From Oryzicola mucosus (GTDB taxonomy: Bacteria; Pseudomonadota; Alphaproteobacteria; Rhizobiales; Rhizobiaceae): a stretch of DNA of 64,000 nucleotides. The stretch spans positions 248,001 to 312,000 of the forward strand of contig NZ_JACVVX010000003.1 in assembly GCF_014534685.1 (NCBI RefSeq), given 5' to 3'. Numbering within the stretch: the stretch's first letter is position 1; each line of letters opens with the position of its first letter. The notes under the pieces were generated by a model, which saw nothing but the letters and a program-made list of their open reading frames with translations, was not told where the DNA came from and did not search any database. The position numbers were made by a program, and so were the translations under genes. Positions 1 through 10,512 of the stretch are shown one piece after another.

Positions 1-504
1 TTGTTCAGGCATCACCTGATCGTCTATCTCGCGGTCGCAATGGTCGGGGTGATGATCTGGGTCTACAAGCGCACGCAGTTCGGGTTGAACCTACAGGCGG
101 CAGGCGACAAGCCCGCTGCACTCGACGTGGCTGGCATCGACGTGATCCGCACCCGCACGGTGGCTGTGCTTTTCACCGGCGGCATGGCGGGTATAGGCGG
201 CGCCTACCTTGCCAATGTCGGCGCGGGGCTCTTTATCCCCTTCATCACCAACGGCGCGGGTTTCCTCGGCATCGTGCTGGCGATGCTGGCGAGAGGCCGT
301 CCTGTCTGGGTGCTCGTCGGCGCGCTGATCTTTGGCGGCTGTCTCTCCATGACGACGGCCGCGCAGGTGGCGGGCATCCGCATTCCGACCGACGTTATCC
401 AGATGCTGCCGTTCCTGGCCGTGATGGCGATGCTCGTCCTGTTTGGGCGTCGCGCCGGCCTGCCGGCAGCCCTCGGTATTCCCTATGAGCGCGGTGCGCG
501 CTGA
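1..504 (+). CDS. ABC transporter permease, BPL_transp_2 type (partial, C-terminal part)
   Basis: The reading frame is already open at the first base, so only the last 167 residues are visible. The protein is hydrophobic, with at least three membrane spans. It carries the loop typical of RbsC/nucleoside-type importer permeases: residues about 27-55 read GLNLQAAGDKPAALDVAGID followed by a Gly/Ala-rich segment that docks on the ATPase. It would sit in the inner membrane as one of two permeases of a BMP- or ribose-type uptake system. Its stop lies 21 nt before the 4-pyridoxolactonase gene, which suggests one transcript. I infer that it imports a B6 vitamer or related compound; the sequence itself shows only the permease family. 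Confidence 0.85.
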   Translation: MFRHHLIVYLAVAMVGVMIWVYKRTQFGLNLQAAGDKPAALDVAGIDVIRTRTVAVLFTGGMAGIGGAYLANVGAGLFIPFITNGAGFLGIVLAMLARGRPVWVLVGALIFGGCLSMTTAAQVAGIRIPTDVIQMLPFLAVMAMLVLFGRRAGLPAALGIPYERGAR

Positions 505-1332
<828 letters not shown>

Positions 1333-1341
1333 GGTAATATC

Positions 1342-2520
1342 ATGCGCTATGCAGACGACGCACAACCGGTTCTCACTTTAACCTCCGGGCCGGTAAACGC
1401 CTATCCGGATGTGCTGCGCGGCCTCGGCCGCACGGTTCTCTACGACTATGATCCGGCTTTCCAGGCCTTTTACGAGAAGGTGGTGGAGAAGGCTCAGAAG
1501 GCGATGCGGCTCTCGACAAAGCCGGTCATCCTCCACGGCGAGCCGGTGCTCGGCCTGGAAGCTGCCGCGGCTTCGCTGATCACGCCGGACGACACTGTGC
1601 TCAACCTCGCTTCCGGTGTGTACGGCAAGGGTTTCGGCTACTGGGCGAAACGCTATTCTCCAAATCTGGTCGAGCTCGTGACTGCTTACAACGAGGCGCT
1701 CGACCCGCAGGCTGTTCGCGAGATGCTGGTCAAGCACCCCGAAGTGACGGTGGTTTCGGTCTGCCATCACGACACGCCCTCCGGAACGATCAACCCGATA
1801 GACGAGATCGGCAAAATCGTTGCCGAACATGGCGGTTATCTCATCGTGGACGCGGTTTCCTCGTTCGGCGGCATGAAGACGCATCCCGAGGACTGCAGCG
1901 CCGACATCTACATCACCGGCCCGAACAAGTGCCTCGGTGCGCCCCCCGGCCTCACCATGGCCGGCATCAGCGATAGGGCATGGGCGAAGATGAAGGCAAA
2001 CCCTGCGGCACCGCGTGCTTCGATGCTGTCCATCCTCGACTGGGAAAAAGCCTGGTCGCGTAGCGAGCCGTTTCCCTTCACTCCGTCTGTGGCCGAGATG
2101 AACGGCCTCGACGTGGCGCTCGACCTCTATCTCGGCGAGGGTCCGGAGAATGTATGGGCACGACACGCCTTGACCGCGAAGGCTATGCGGGCCGGCGTCC
2201 GCGCCATGGGTCTCGACATTTGGCCTGCGCGCGAGGCGATTGCCTCGCCCACGACCACCGCGGTGCGCATTCCGGAAGGCATCGACGAGGCAAAATTGCG
2301 GAAGGAGGTACGCGCGCGCTACGGCGTCGTCTTTTCCTCCGGTCGCGGCGAGACGCTCGGCAAACTGACCCGCATCGGGCACATGGGTCCGACAGCTCAA
2401 CCGATCTATGCGGTTGCCGCTCTCGCGGCGCTTGGAGGCGCGCTCAACGCGCTTGGATTCGAAGCCGACACGGCTGCCGGCGTCGCGGCCTCCGTTGCCG
2501 CGATTGACGCAGACGCATGA
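1342..2520 (+). CDS. Pyridoxamine-pyruvate aminotransferase
   Basis: A fold-type I PLP enzyme of the alanine-glyoxylate/serine-pyruvate aminotransferase group. It converts pyridoxamine plus pyruvate to pyridoxal plus alanine, so a B6 vitamer is the substrate rather than the cofactor. The protein has 392 residues, the family length. TGPNKCLGAPPG near residue 193 contains the lysine that would form the Schiff base. VDAVSSFGG and SSGRGETLGKLTRIGHMG are also present. The match to the M. loti enzyme from memory is strong along the whole length. It sits between the lactonase and the dehydrogenase in one apparent operon. A generic class V aminotransferase is the only alternative, and the neighbours argue against that. 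Confidence 0.9.
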   Translation: MRYADDAQPVLTLTSGPVNAYPDVLRGLGRTVLYDYDPAFQAFYEKVVEKAQKAMRLSTKPVILHGEPVLGLEAAAASLITPDDTVLNLASGVYGKGFGYWAKRYSPNLVELVTAYNEALDPQAVREMLVKHPEVTVVSVCHHDTPSGTINPIDEIGKIVAEHGGYLIVDAVSSFGGMKTHPEDCSADIYITGPNKCLGAPPGLTMAGISDRAWAKMKANPAAPRASMLSILDWEKAWSRSEPFPFTPSVAEMNGLDVALDLYLGEGPENVWARHALTAKAMRAGVRAMGLDIWPAREAIASPTTTAVRIPEGIDEAKLRKEVRARYGVVFSSGRGETLGKLTRIGHMGPTAQPIYAVAALAALGGALNALGFEADTAAGVAASVAAIDADA

Positions 2521-3294
<774 letters not shown>

Positions 3295-3352
3295 ACGGCA
3301 ATAGGGCGAGGGAGCAGTCCAGGTCGAAACGGTTAACAGTCGGGCGCCGCGA

Positions 3353-4585
3353 TCATAAACCGGGTTTCAGACCTGGTGATGAGAGGGCCTGTCTGCCCGG
3401 CTTCGGCTCGAAGCTGATCACGTTTTTTAGTGGTCGAGGCACAGTGGTTAGGGCATGAACGGTGAAGCCGTTCCTGCCGCGCCGTTTGGTCTCGTAAAGC
3501 GCGCGATCGGCTTCCTCCATAATGCTGTTCGGCGTCAGCGGGTACAACGTTGAGGAAAATGCTATCCCGATACTCGCGCTTACATCGAGCGACAGGTCAC
3601 GCCAAACAAAAGGCGAGGCGTGTAAGGACCCGAGTACCCGCTCGGCGAATGCGGTGGTCTCGTTCACGTCCATGTCCAGCAACAGGGCGCAAAATTCATC
3701 CCCGCCCAGCCGCGCAAAGATATCGCTCTGCCGGAAGTGGCCACGAAGAACGTCTGCGGCATGCTTCAAGGCAGCGTCTCCCGCAGCATGTCCATGGATG
3801 TCGTTGATGGCCTTGAAGCGATCGAGGTCGAAAAGCATCACGCTGAATCTCTTCCGGCTCGCTTGAGCGGAGGCGGCGCCAAGGTGTTTCATGAACAGCC
3901 GCCGGTTTGCCAGTCCGGTCAGGTCGTCCTCATTGGCTAGCCGTTCCACTTCGCGGCGCAGATAGCCGATGACGGAAATCAGGAACCCAAAATTCCAGAT
4001 GGCCGCCGCAAAGCGGAAAACCAGAAGATCGAGGGCCGCGGCATCGCGTAGGTTAAGGTCCGGCGCGATTCCGGCAACGATGAGGACGTTGCCGCCTGCA
4101 ATGGACAAGTGCGCGATGCAGGCGATCGCCAAGGCAGCGCAGGTGATGGCGGCTCCCACCTCCCGTCCCGCCCGCCGCCACAGATAGTGCGAGGTTATCA
4201 GCAGTGGCAATGACTGCGCCAAGGTGTACACCGGATTGCGGCCGTACCAAACATGGAAGGTCGCCAGCATAGCGAAGATGCTGAGGGCAAGGAGAGCCGC
4301 TGTCCAGCGCGGGGAGGGGCGATCTCCGTGAAAGAGCCGGGCCCCCATATAGTTCAGCCAGAAGCCAAACACGACGATCGTGTTGCCGCCGACCGTCGCC
4401 AGGAAGAGGCCCGTATCGCCCTGGATTGCCAGGATCAGCCCGCCGACAAAGCCCGCAATGCTCCCTCCAAGCCAGTAACGCGCCGCATGGAGATCGCGGT
4501 AGCAATAAGCAATGGCTCCCCAGATGACGCAGTTGGCAAGACCGGAAAGCAGGACAACCAGATAGATCGTGTAGAAATCAATCAT
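3353..4585 (-). CDS. Membrane-bound diguanylate cyclase (GGDEF)
   Basis: Makes cyclic di-GMP from two GTP. Of 410 residues, about the first 215 form six or seven hydrophobic segments with no recognised sensor family. A GGDEF domain follows from NEDDLTGLANRR near 222. The active-site motif ARLGGDEF is intact near residue 300. RQSD lies five residues before it and fits the RxxD product-inhibition site. There is no EAL or HD-GYP partner domain. It lies opposite the B6 genes, tail to tail, with no functional link suggested. A proline-rich C-terminal tail of about 40 residues follows the cyclase domain. Confidence 0.9.
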   Translation of the reverse strand: MIDFYTIYLVVLLSGLANCVIWGAIAYCYRDLHAARYWLGGSIAGFVGGLILAIQGDTGLFLATVGGNTIVVFGFWLNYMGARLFHGDRPSPRWTAALLALSIFAMLATFHVWYGRNPVYTLAQSLPLLITSHYLWRRAGREVGAAITCAALAIACIAHLSIAGGNVLIVAGIAPDLNLRDAAALDLLVFRFAAAIWNFGFLISVIGYLRREVERLANEDDLTGLANRRLFMKHLGAASAQASRKRFSVMLFDLDRFKAINDIHGHAAGDAALKHAADVLRGHFRQSDIFARLGGDEFCALLLDMDVNETTAFAERVLGSLHASPFVWRDLSLDVSASIGIAFSSTLYPLTPNSIMEEADRALYETKRRGRNGFTVHALTTVPRPLKNVISFEPKPGRQALSSPGLKPGL

Positions 4586-4905
4586 TCAGGCTCCAGCGGT
4601 CTAACGGCCAGGCCATGAGTTACTGCCGCAGCATGAAACAGGCAATGAACTTTTCTGTTTGCATTTGATCGATTCTACGGTGTTCTGACGCGATGGGTTT
4701 CAGGCGCTGTCCAGGCCCGGCGCCACAGCGGCGTGTAGCTCGTCGCCTGCTTTCAAGCGGCGGTGGCGTTAACGCTCTGAAAAACGCATAGCCAAGGCTG
4801 CCTGAAGCCGGTCCGGTTTAACAAATCTATTGGTGTAGAGACGGGAACATTTGTTGCGGCTCCGCCTTAAGCTGAGGATCGACCGTCCAATAACCAAAGG
4901 GTCCC
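4586..4905. other. Divergent intergenic region, no gene seen
   Basis: 320 bases between two divergent genes. I see no ORF with a ribosome site and no RNA gene. It must hold the promoters for the cyclase (minus) and the glycosyltransferase operon (plus). A GGAAC at 4844-4848, 57 nt before the plus-strand start, resembles the -35 box of ECF/EcfG promoters, but no matching CGTT box lies 16-17 nt downstream, so it is not called. Confidence 0.6.
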
Positions 4906-5979
4906 ATGTCTGCGTCTTTCGTTCCTGTAGTAGCAATACCTGCTAAGAACGAACAGGTATTGCTACCCCGCCTCATTGCTGCATTGGCCAGGCAAACCGC
5001 GCTTTCCAAGCTCCATCATCCGCTTCAAGTCGTTTTGGTCATAAACAATTCCGACGATGGCTCCTTGGCAACCGCACTTGAAGCTGCTCGGCGGCACACT
5101 GCAACCCTTCAACTGACCATCCGCTGCCTGGATTTTCCTTCGTCCTCCGCCCATGTCGGATCCGCTCGCCGACTGGCTATGGATATCGCTGCAAGTCGAG
5201 AACCATCGGGGGTAATTTTGACGACCGATGCCGACGCCGTGCCGGCCGACGACTGGGTTGAGCAGAATCTCGCAGCCATTGCGCTGGGCGCCGACCTCGT
5301 CGGAGGTCGTATTGTCGGCGACAAAGAAGAAGAGCTGAGGTTGGGGGATGGATTTTTGCGCCGCGCGCATGTCCATGCGCGGTATCAGGAGCTTTGCGAC
5401 GAACTCGCCTGGCTGATCGATCCCCTCGACCATGACCCGTGGCCTCGGCATCACGACCACACCGGCGCGAGCATCGCCGTGCGCACGACTGTATACCGTG
5501 CTGTGGGCGGCATGGATCCGCTGCCGCTGCGGGAAGATATTGCCTTTGTCTCGAAAGCCAGAGCTGCGGGGTTCCGCCTCCGTCATGCTCCCGAGGTCAC
5601 GGTCACCGTCTCGGCGAGGACACATGGCCGTGCGCGTGGCGGTATGGCGGACTGCCTGAAGAACTGGATTCGCGCGGAAGCGGATGGTCTTCCTGTTCTT
5701 GTGGACAGTCCCAGGGAGGTGGAGCGCCGGCTGCGACTGCGTCGTGCACTAAGAGATTTGGGCGACGCGACGCCGGAGATCGTTGAGCAGACATTCGATC
5801 ATTGGGGCATCGCCTCGCCATACACCCAAATGGACGGTGGACATTTGTCGATCTGCACACTTATCGAACAACTCGCTGGTGATGTGCTCGATGCGCCCGA
5901 GACCGAACCTGCAGCAAACGCCATAGCGATGTTGGAATGCCGTATCGCCGAGCTTCGGGGAATTGCTCATGCTGCATAA
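4906..5979 (+). CDS. Family 2 glycosyltransferase
   Basis: A 357-residue GT-A fold transferase. The N-terminus runs VVAIPAKNEQVLLPRLIAAL, and VLTTDADAVPADDW near residue 105 supplies the DxD-like nucleotide-sugar and metal site. PLREDIAFVSKARAAGFRL near 205 fits the catalytic-acid and acceptor region. There are no membrane spans, so it acts in the cytoplasm or at the membrane surface. The last about 100 residues are not recognised. It is the first of four genes joined by overlaps; the next start lies inside its last codons. The partners (acyl-CoA dehydrogenase-like, PIG-L deacetylase, methyltransferase) suggest an acylated, deacetylated and methylated glycoconjugate. The sugar and acceptor cannot be told from sequence. 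Confidence 0.85.
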   Translation: MSASFVPVVAIPAKNEQVLLPRLIAALARQTALSKLHHPLQVVLVINNSDDGSLATALEAARRHTATLQLTIRCLDFPSSSAHVGSARRLAMDIAASREPSGVILTTDADAVPADDWVEQNLAAIALGADLVGGRIVGDKEEELRLGDGFLRRAHVHARYQELCDELAWLIDPLDHDPWPRHHDHTGASIAVRTTVYRAVGGMDPLPLREDIAFVSKARAAGFRLRHAPEVTVTVSARTHGRARGGMADCLKNWIRAEADGLPVLVDSPREVERRLRLRRALRDLGDATPEIVEQTFDHWGIASPYTQMDGGHLSICTLIEQLAGDVLDAPETEPAANAIAMLECRIAELRGIAHAA

Positions 5980-7072
5980 GCCAACCGCCGCACCCAAACT
6001 ATCGGCCCTGTCGCGGTCCATCGCGCGCAGTGCTGCCGCGCGCGATGCCGATGGCGCATTTCCATCCGAAGCCTTCGCAGAGCTGAGCACGCTCGGTCTA
6101 CTATCGAATCCGCCGATCCAGGCGGAAAAAATGCGGTCTCTTCTGATGCTGCTTGCAGCCGTGGGACGGGGCGATCTGAATGTCGGACGGATTTTCGAGG
6201 GGCATGTCAACGCCTGTTGGCTGATAGCGTCGTACGGGACGGAGCGGCAGCGCGAAATCTACACAGAGATTTCTCAAGGCGGAGGAGGGGTATTCGGCGT
6301 GTGGAACACCGATGCGCCGGCCGATCCCCTTCGCTTGGAAGGCAGACGCCTTGTTGGATCGAAGAATTTCGCATCCGGTGTCGACGGGCTCTCGCATGCC
6401 ATCGTCACCGTCACCGAAGAGGACGGACGGCGCATGATCATCGTGCCGGTCGCAAACCTTCCCGTCGACCGGTCGTGGTGGCGGCCGGTTGGCATGCGAG
6501 CGTCGGGGAGCCACATCGTGGATTTCACGGACGTCTTGGTCGAGGATGACTGGTTGCTGGGGGGGCCTGACGACTACATCAGGCAGCCCTGGTTCGTGGC
6601 TGGGGCGATCCGGTTCGTTGCCGTTCAGGTTGGTGGCATGCATGCCGTTTTCGATGCGACCGTCGATCATTTGCAGAGCATCGGGCGGGCGGAGAATCCG
6701 TATCAGGCACATCGGCTTGCACGGATGGGAGTTGCCCTGGAAAGCGGCTATCTCTGGCTTTCAAGGGTAGCGGAGGCTTGGCAGACGGCTGCCATTGATA
6801 CCGCGCCGGACGCGCCGAAACACCACCTGGCCGCGGCTGTAAATGGTGCGCGTCTGGCGGTCGAAACCGCGGCGATGGATCTGCTCGAGGATGCTGAACG
6901 CGGCATCGGCGCCGCGGGGATGATTGCGCCTCATCCGTTCGAAAGGCTTATGCGAGACATGCGAACCTACCTGCGCCAGCCGAACCCGGACGGCGCAGCT
7001 GCGGCATTCGGCGAAGCGATCGCAGCGGGAGCCTGGGTTCCAAGCGCCACGGACGACTTGGTTCCTGAATGA
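5969..7072 (+). CDS. Acyl-CoA dehydrogenase-like flavoprotein
   Basis: A 367-residue protein of the acyl-CoA dehydrogenase fold. It has the N-terminal helical domain, a beta domain containing VFGVWNTDAP, GSKNFASGVDG and MRASGSHIVDFTDVLVEDDWLLG, and a C-terminal helical bundle. In this family the beta-domain motifs bind FAD. I cannot place a clear catalytic glutamate, so the protein could be a flavin monooxygenase or a two-electron oxidase acting on something other than a CoA ester. The ATG at 5969 is preferred over a TTG at 5963 because GGGGA ends seven bases before it. It overlaps the glycosyltransferase by 11 nt and the deacetylase by 4 nt, so translation is probably coupled. Confidence 0.8.
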   Translation: MLHKPTAAPKLSALSRSIARSAAARDADGAFPSEAFAELSTLGLLSNPPIQAEKMRSLLMLLAAVGRGDLNVGRIFEGHVNACWLIASYGTERQREIYTEISQGGGGVFGVWNTDAPADPLRLEGRRLVGSKNFASGVDGLSHAIVTVTEEDGRRMIIVPVANLPVDRSWWRPVGMRASGSHIVDFTDVLVEDDWLLGGPDDYIRQPWFVAGAIRFVAVQVGGMHAVFDATVDHLQSIGRAENPYQAHRLARMGVALESGYLWLSRVAEAWQTAAIDTAPDAPKHHLAAAVNGARLAVETAAMDLLEDAERGIGAAGMIAPHPFERLMRDMRTYLRQPNPDGAAAAFGEAIAAGAWVPSATDDLVPE

Positions 7073-7782
7073 AATCAGCTCTCGCCCTCGATCTGCTTGA
7101 CGGGCCACTGCTCGTCATCGCGCCGCATCCCGACGACGAGACACTCGGTTGCGGTGGCGTGATCGCAGGGGCAGTGCGGCGTGGTGCCGTTGTTCATACC
7201 ATTTTCATCACCGATGGCGGCGCTTCGCATCTCAATTCCATCCAATGGAGCCGGCAAAGCCTTGCCGCGCAACGCGAACGTGAAGCGGCCGAAGCGCTGG
7301 CGCGGCTGGGCGCCGGGGCTCAGCCGCGCACCTTCCTTCGATTGGAGGATGCCAATATGCCCGGGCGGGACAGCGCAGCATATCGACAGGCGGTCGACGC
7401 AGTTCTGGCGATCGTCAAGCACCTCGCTCCCCGGCTGGTGCTCATGCCGTGGCGCCGCGACCCGCATCGGGACCATCGCGACTCCTGGCAACTGACGATG
7501 GATGCCATTGCGGCCAGCGGCCAACGTCCCGAAATTCTGGAATACGCGATCTGGTTGGATGAATTCGGACGATCCGACGACCGACCCGGCGAAGGCGAGA
7601 TGGAACAAGTTGCTTTCGACGTGACAGCTGTCCTCGACGCCAAGCGCGATGCGATCAAAGCCCATCGCTCGCAATTGGGCGAACTTGTGCATGACGACCC
7701 GTCCGGTTTCGTGCTCGCTCAGCCGACAATCGAGCGGCTGACCGGTCCTGCGGAGGTCTTCTGGCGGCAATGCGGACAATAA
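7069..7782 (+). CDS. PIG-L (LmbE-like) deacetylase
   Basis: A 237-residue zinc-dependent N-deacetylase. The family motif APHPDDETLGCGG is near residue 17, and a second metal site PHRDHRDSW lies near residue 135. Such enzymes remove N-acetyl groups from sugars, as in mycothiol, bacillithiol and GPI biosynthesis. It has no signal peptide or membrane span. Its ATG overlaps the previous stop as ATGA. Together with the upstream glycosyltransferase this resembles a make-then-deacetylate amino-sugar step. The substrate is inferred, not shown. Confidence 0.88.
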   Translation: MKSALALDLLDGPLLVIAPHPDDETLGCGGVIAGAVRRGAVVHTIFITDGGASHLNSIQWSRQSLAAQREREAAEALARLGAGAQPRTFLRLEDANMPGRDSAAYRQAVDAVLAIVKHLAPRLVLMPWRRDPHRDHRDSWQLTMDAIAASGQRPEILEYAIWLDEFGRSDDRPGEGEMEQVAFDVTAVLDAKRDAIKAHRSQLGELVHDDPSGFVLAQPTIERLTGPAEVFWRQCGQ

Positions 7783-8351
7783 TCGACGCGGCGGGGTTCG
7801 AAGCGAAGTTCCAGGAGAACATCGACCCCTGGAATTACGCGGCCTCGCCGTTCGAAGCCTATAAGCGAAGAGCTCTCCTCCGCGCCGCCGGTGACCGTAT
7901 CTACGGGCGCGCTTTGGAACTCGCCTGCGCCAATGGCGAAACCACCCGAGCGCTGGCCCCACAATGCCTTCGCCTGCTGGCGGTCGACGCCTCGCCGACT
8001 GTGCTTAAGGGCGCGCGCAATGCCTCCAAAGGTTATAACCGCGTAACGTTCAGGCTGGCCCTGCTGCCTCGGGCGACTCCGCGCGGGCCGTTCGATTTGA
8101 TCGTCGCTTCGGAGATTTTCTATTATCTCAAACCCGGCGATCTACGCCGGCTTCTTCCCAAGCTGTACCGTTCGTTGGCCCCAGGCGGGCGATTGGTGGT
8201 GCTGCATCATATCAGAGATTTCGACGACGCTGCCATCCTGCCGCGTATCGCCCAACGGCAGGCTTTCAAGACGTTTCAAAAAAACATGAACCTCGTGACT
8301 TACAAGCAGACGGCAGCCTTCCAAGTCGCCGCATTCGAGAAGAAACGTTAG
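7770..8351 (+). CDS. SAM-dependent methyltransferase, NodS-like
   Basis: A 193-residue class I methyltransferase. The SAM site is LELACANGETTRALA near residue 50, followed by LLAVDAS and FDLIVASEIFYYL near 110. The second half, with RSLAPGGRLVVLHH, is of the NodS type. NodS N-methylates a deacetylated glucosamine in Nod factors. Here the gene follows a deacetylase by a 13-nt overlap, which makes N-methylation of a freshly exposed amine an attractive inference. No other nod genes are visible, so it should not be named nodS. A strong hairpin lies 14 nt after the stop. Confidence 0.8.
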   Translation: MRTIIDAAGFEAKFQENIDPWNYAASPFEAYKRRALLRAAGDRIYGRALELACANGETTRALAPQCLRLLAVDASPTVLKGARNASKGYNRVTFRLALLPRATPRGPFDLIVASEIFYYLKPGDLRRLLPKLYRSLAPGGRLVVLHHIRDFDDAAILPRIAQRQAFKTFQKNMNLVTYKQTAAFQVAAFEKKR

Positions 8352-8365
8352 GAACACCCTCATTT

Positions 8366-8406
8366 TTCACGATGAAAGGCCGACGGTGCCCGCCTTTCAT
8401 CGTGAA
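8366..8406. terminator. Bidirectional hairpin terminator between convergent genes
   Basis: A perfect 15-bp inverted repeat (TTCACGATGAAAGGC at 8366-8380 and its complement at 8392-8406) with an 11-base loop. It sits between the methyltransferase stop on plus and the cupin stop on minus. The T-rich flank CATTTTTCAC could serve as the U-tract for the minus strand; the plus side has only a weak one. Confidence 0.8.
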
Positions 8407-8417
8407 TTGAATGGTCG

Positions 8418-9086
8418 CTACCCACGCGACTTGCGATAGGAATCCTTGAGCGCAATCAGGTCGCCTGAGAAGGTGAAGATATCGCAACCATCGACATCAA
8501 CCGTTTGTCCGGCCTTGCTGGTGCCCACGAAACGCCAGGAAGAGAGGCCGGTGTCGCCGGTGACGACGTGGCGGCCCTTGGTCCATGCCGCTTGCGGGAA
8601 AGCTTCGAACAGCGCTGCGTAGGCAGCGCGTACCGCCTCTCGCCCGAAATGCCTGCGTCCCTCGGCCTCGGGTCCGGCAGAACCATGGAAGGCGCAATCC
8701 TCAGCCATGCATTGCATGAGCTCGTCCACGTCGCGGGCATTCCAGGCCGCGAGGAAGCGGTCGAGAACGGCAAGGCGGCGGGCCGTGCGGTCGCCACCCT
8801 CCACCACTTCGACCTCCAGGAAGGACAGCGGCGCTTCCCCGGCGTTGATAACGTTGTGGGCAACACCCGTGCGCCGGGAGTATGGCACGCCTTGGGTGAG
8901 GGTCGCCTGCGACTGCGCGCCGTCGGGGCCTTCGAGACCGAGCGTGCCGTCGGTCAACGGCACGATGACGTAGTCATGGCCATGGATATGCCAGCCGGTT
9001 TCCGCGCCGGCGGCGAACCGCCATTCGGTAACCCGGAAACGGTCGTCGTCGATATGGGTGACGGGTTCGGCCTTTGCGCGGGTCAT
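8418..9086 (-). CDS. Cupin plus SnoaL/NTF2-like two-domain protein
   Basis: A 222-residue protein. Residues about 1-95 form a cupin, with WHIHGHDYVIVPLTDG giving the metal-binding histidines. Residues about 105-220 form an NTF2/SnoaL fold, from FLAAWNARDVDELMQCMAEDCAFHGS to GCDIFTFSGDLIALKDSYRK. Either domain alone is common; the fusion is less so. The start at 9086 is chosen because its ATG overlaps the aminotransferase stop as ATGA; a longer in-frame extension lies wholly inside that gene. As the last gene of the catabolic operon it may isomerise, hydrate or dehydrate a pathway intermediate. No reaction can be assigned. Confidence 0.75.
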   Translation of the reverse strand: MTRAKAEPVTHIDDDRFRVTEWRFAAGAETGWHIHGHDYVIVPLTDGTLGLEGPDGAQSQATLTQGVPYSRRTGVAHNVINAGEAPLSFLEVEVVEGGDRTARRLAVLDRFLAAWNARDVDELMQCMAEDCAFHGSAGPEAEGRRHFGREAVRAAYAALFEAFPQAAWTKGRHVVTGDTGLSSWRFVGTSKAGQTVDVDGCDIFTFSGDLIALKDSYRKSRG

Positions 9087-10465
9087 TCCAATCCCTCCTG
9101 TGCCACGGCGCCTGTCAAACGCTCGAGCGTCCGTGCCATGCGCGTCATGATCTCCTTCACGTCGTCCTCGGTGGCGATCATCGGTGGGCACAGCGCCAGC
9201 TGGTCGCCAATGGAGCGGAAGATCAGGCCTTCCTCATGTCCGATGACGTTGGCGATGGCGCCCGCGCGGCCGGCCTTGGCGAAAGGCCGCTTCGTCGCCT
9301 TGTCGGCCACCAACTCGACCGCGCCGATGAGACCCGTGCCACGTGCTTCGCCCACCAGCGGATGGTCTGAGAAGGAGCGAATGCCCGCCTGGAACGATGC
9401 CTCGAGCCGTGCCGCATTGCCGATCAGATCGCGCTCTTCGATGATGGCGAGGTTTTCAAGGCCCACGGCGGTTGCCACCGGGTGACCCGAAGCCGTGAAG
9501 CCATGGCCGAAATTGCCGATGGTCGCCGTATTGTCGGCGATTGCCTGGTAGATCGCCTCCGAAAACACGACAGCGGCCAGCGGCATGTAGGATGAGGTGA
9601 TCTGCTTGGACAGCGTCATGATGTCAGGCGTGAAGCCGTATTTCTGGCAGCCGAACGGCGTGCCGAGACGGCCGAACCCGCAGATCACCTCGTCGGCGAT
9701 CAGCACGATGTCGTTTGCGCGGCAGATTTTTTCGACGCCTTCCCAATAGCCGGCCGGAGGGGGCAGGACGCCGCCGGCGGCGATTAGCGGCTCGCCGATG
9801 AAAGCGGCGATGGTATCCGCGCCTTCCTCTGCGATGACGGATTCCAGCTCTGCCAGCAGGCGCGCGGTGAACGCCGCTTCATCCTCGCCTTCCGCGCCGA
9901 AACGATAGAAGTGCGGGCAGGTCAGATGGCGAACGGGGATGGCGGGCAGGTCGAAGTCGCGATGGTTGATCGGCAGGCCGGTCAGGCTGCCCGAGGCAAC
10001 GGTAATGCCGTGATAGCCCTTGGTGCGGGCGAGGAATTTCTTCTTTTTCGGCCGGCCGAGCGCGTTGTTCATGAACCACATCATCTTGACGATGGTGTCG
10101 TTGGCCTCGGAGCCCGACGAGGTGAAGAACACACGCGTCAGGTTTTCGGGCGTCATTTCGACCAGCTTTTCGGCCAGCCGGATGGACGGCTCATGCGCCT
10201 TGGACGAGAAGGTGTGATAGTAGGGCAGCTTGAGCATCTGCTGGTAAGCCGCATCCGCTAAACGCTTTTCCGAAAAGCCGACTGCCACCGACCAGAGCCC
10301 GGCCAGGCCTTCGATATACTCCTTGCCGTGCTCGTCATAGACGCGGATACCGTCGCCACGGCTGATGACTACCGGCCCGGTCTTTTCGTGCTGCCGCAGG
10401 TTTGTATAGGGGTGCATCGTGGTGGCGATGTCGGCGGCGGCGAGAGAGTTGGAAAGCGCTTCCAT
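9083..10465 (-). CDS. Class III omega-aminotransferase (PLP)
   Basis: A 460-residue fold-type I class III aminotransferase. FTSSGSEANDTIVKMMWF near residue 115, LIADEVICGFGRLGTPFGC near 250 (cofactor aspartate) and DIMTLSKQITSSYMPLAAV near 285 (Schiff-base lysine) are intact, as is NFGHGFTASGHPVA. The N-terminal HPYTNLRQHEKTGPVVISRGDG is typical of omega-amino acid or diamine:pyruvate aminotransferases. In this operon it would take an omega-amino acid released by lactam opening and give a semialdehyde. That role is inferred from the neighbours; beta-alanine or another amine donor is equally allowed by sequence. Confidence 0.88.
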   Translation of the reverse strand: MEALSNSLAAADIATTMHPYTNLRQHEKTGPVVISRGDGIRVYDEHGKEYIEGLAGLWSVAVGFSEKRLADAAYQQMLKLPYYHTFSSKAHEPSIRLAEKLVEMTPENLTRVFFTSSGSEANDTIVKMMWFMNNALGRPKKKKFLARTKGYHGITVASGSLTGLPINHRDFDLPAIPVRHLTCPHFYRFGAEGEDEAAFTARLLAELESVIAEEGADTIAAFIGEPLIAAGGVLPPPAGYWEGVEKICRANDIVLIADEVICGFGRLGTPFGCQKYGFTPDIMTLSKQITSSYMPLAAVVFSEAIYQAIADNTATIGNFGHGFTASGHPVATAVGLENLAIIEERDLIGNAARLEASFQAGIRSFSDHPLVGEARGTGLIGAVELVADKATKRPFAKAGRAGAIANVIGHEEGLIFRSIGDQLALCPPMIATEDDVKEIMTRMARTLERLTGAVAQEGLE

Positions 10466-10512
10466 GAAAGTCCTCAGAGGATTCGAGTGAGACGGTCTTT
10501 GTTTTGCCGTCC

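Noticed and set aside
4844-4869. EcfG-like promoter before the glycosyltransferase operon
   Set aside because: GGAAC is present but the -10 position reads CCTTA rather than CGTT, so the match is too weak.
7770-8351. Naming the methyltransferase nodS and inferring Nod-factor synthesis
   Set aside because: No nodABC, nodD or nod-box is visible; only the fold type is shared.
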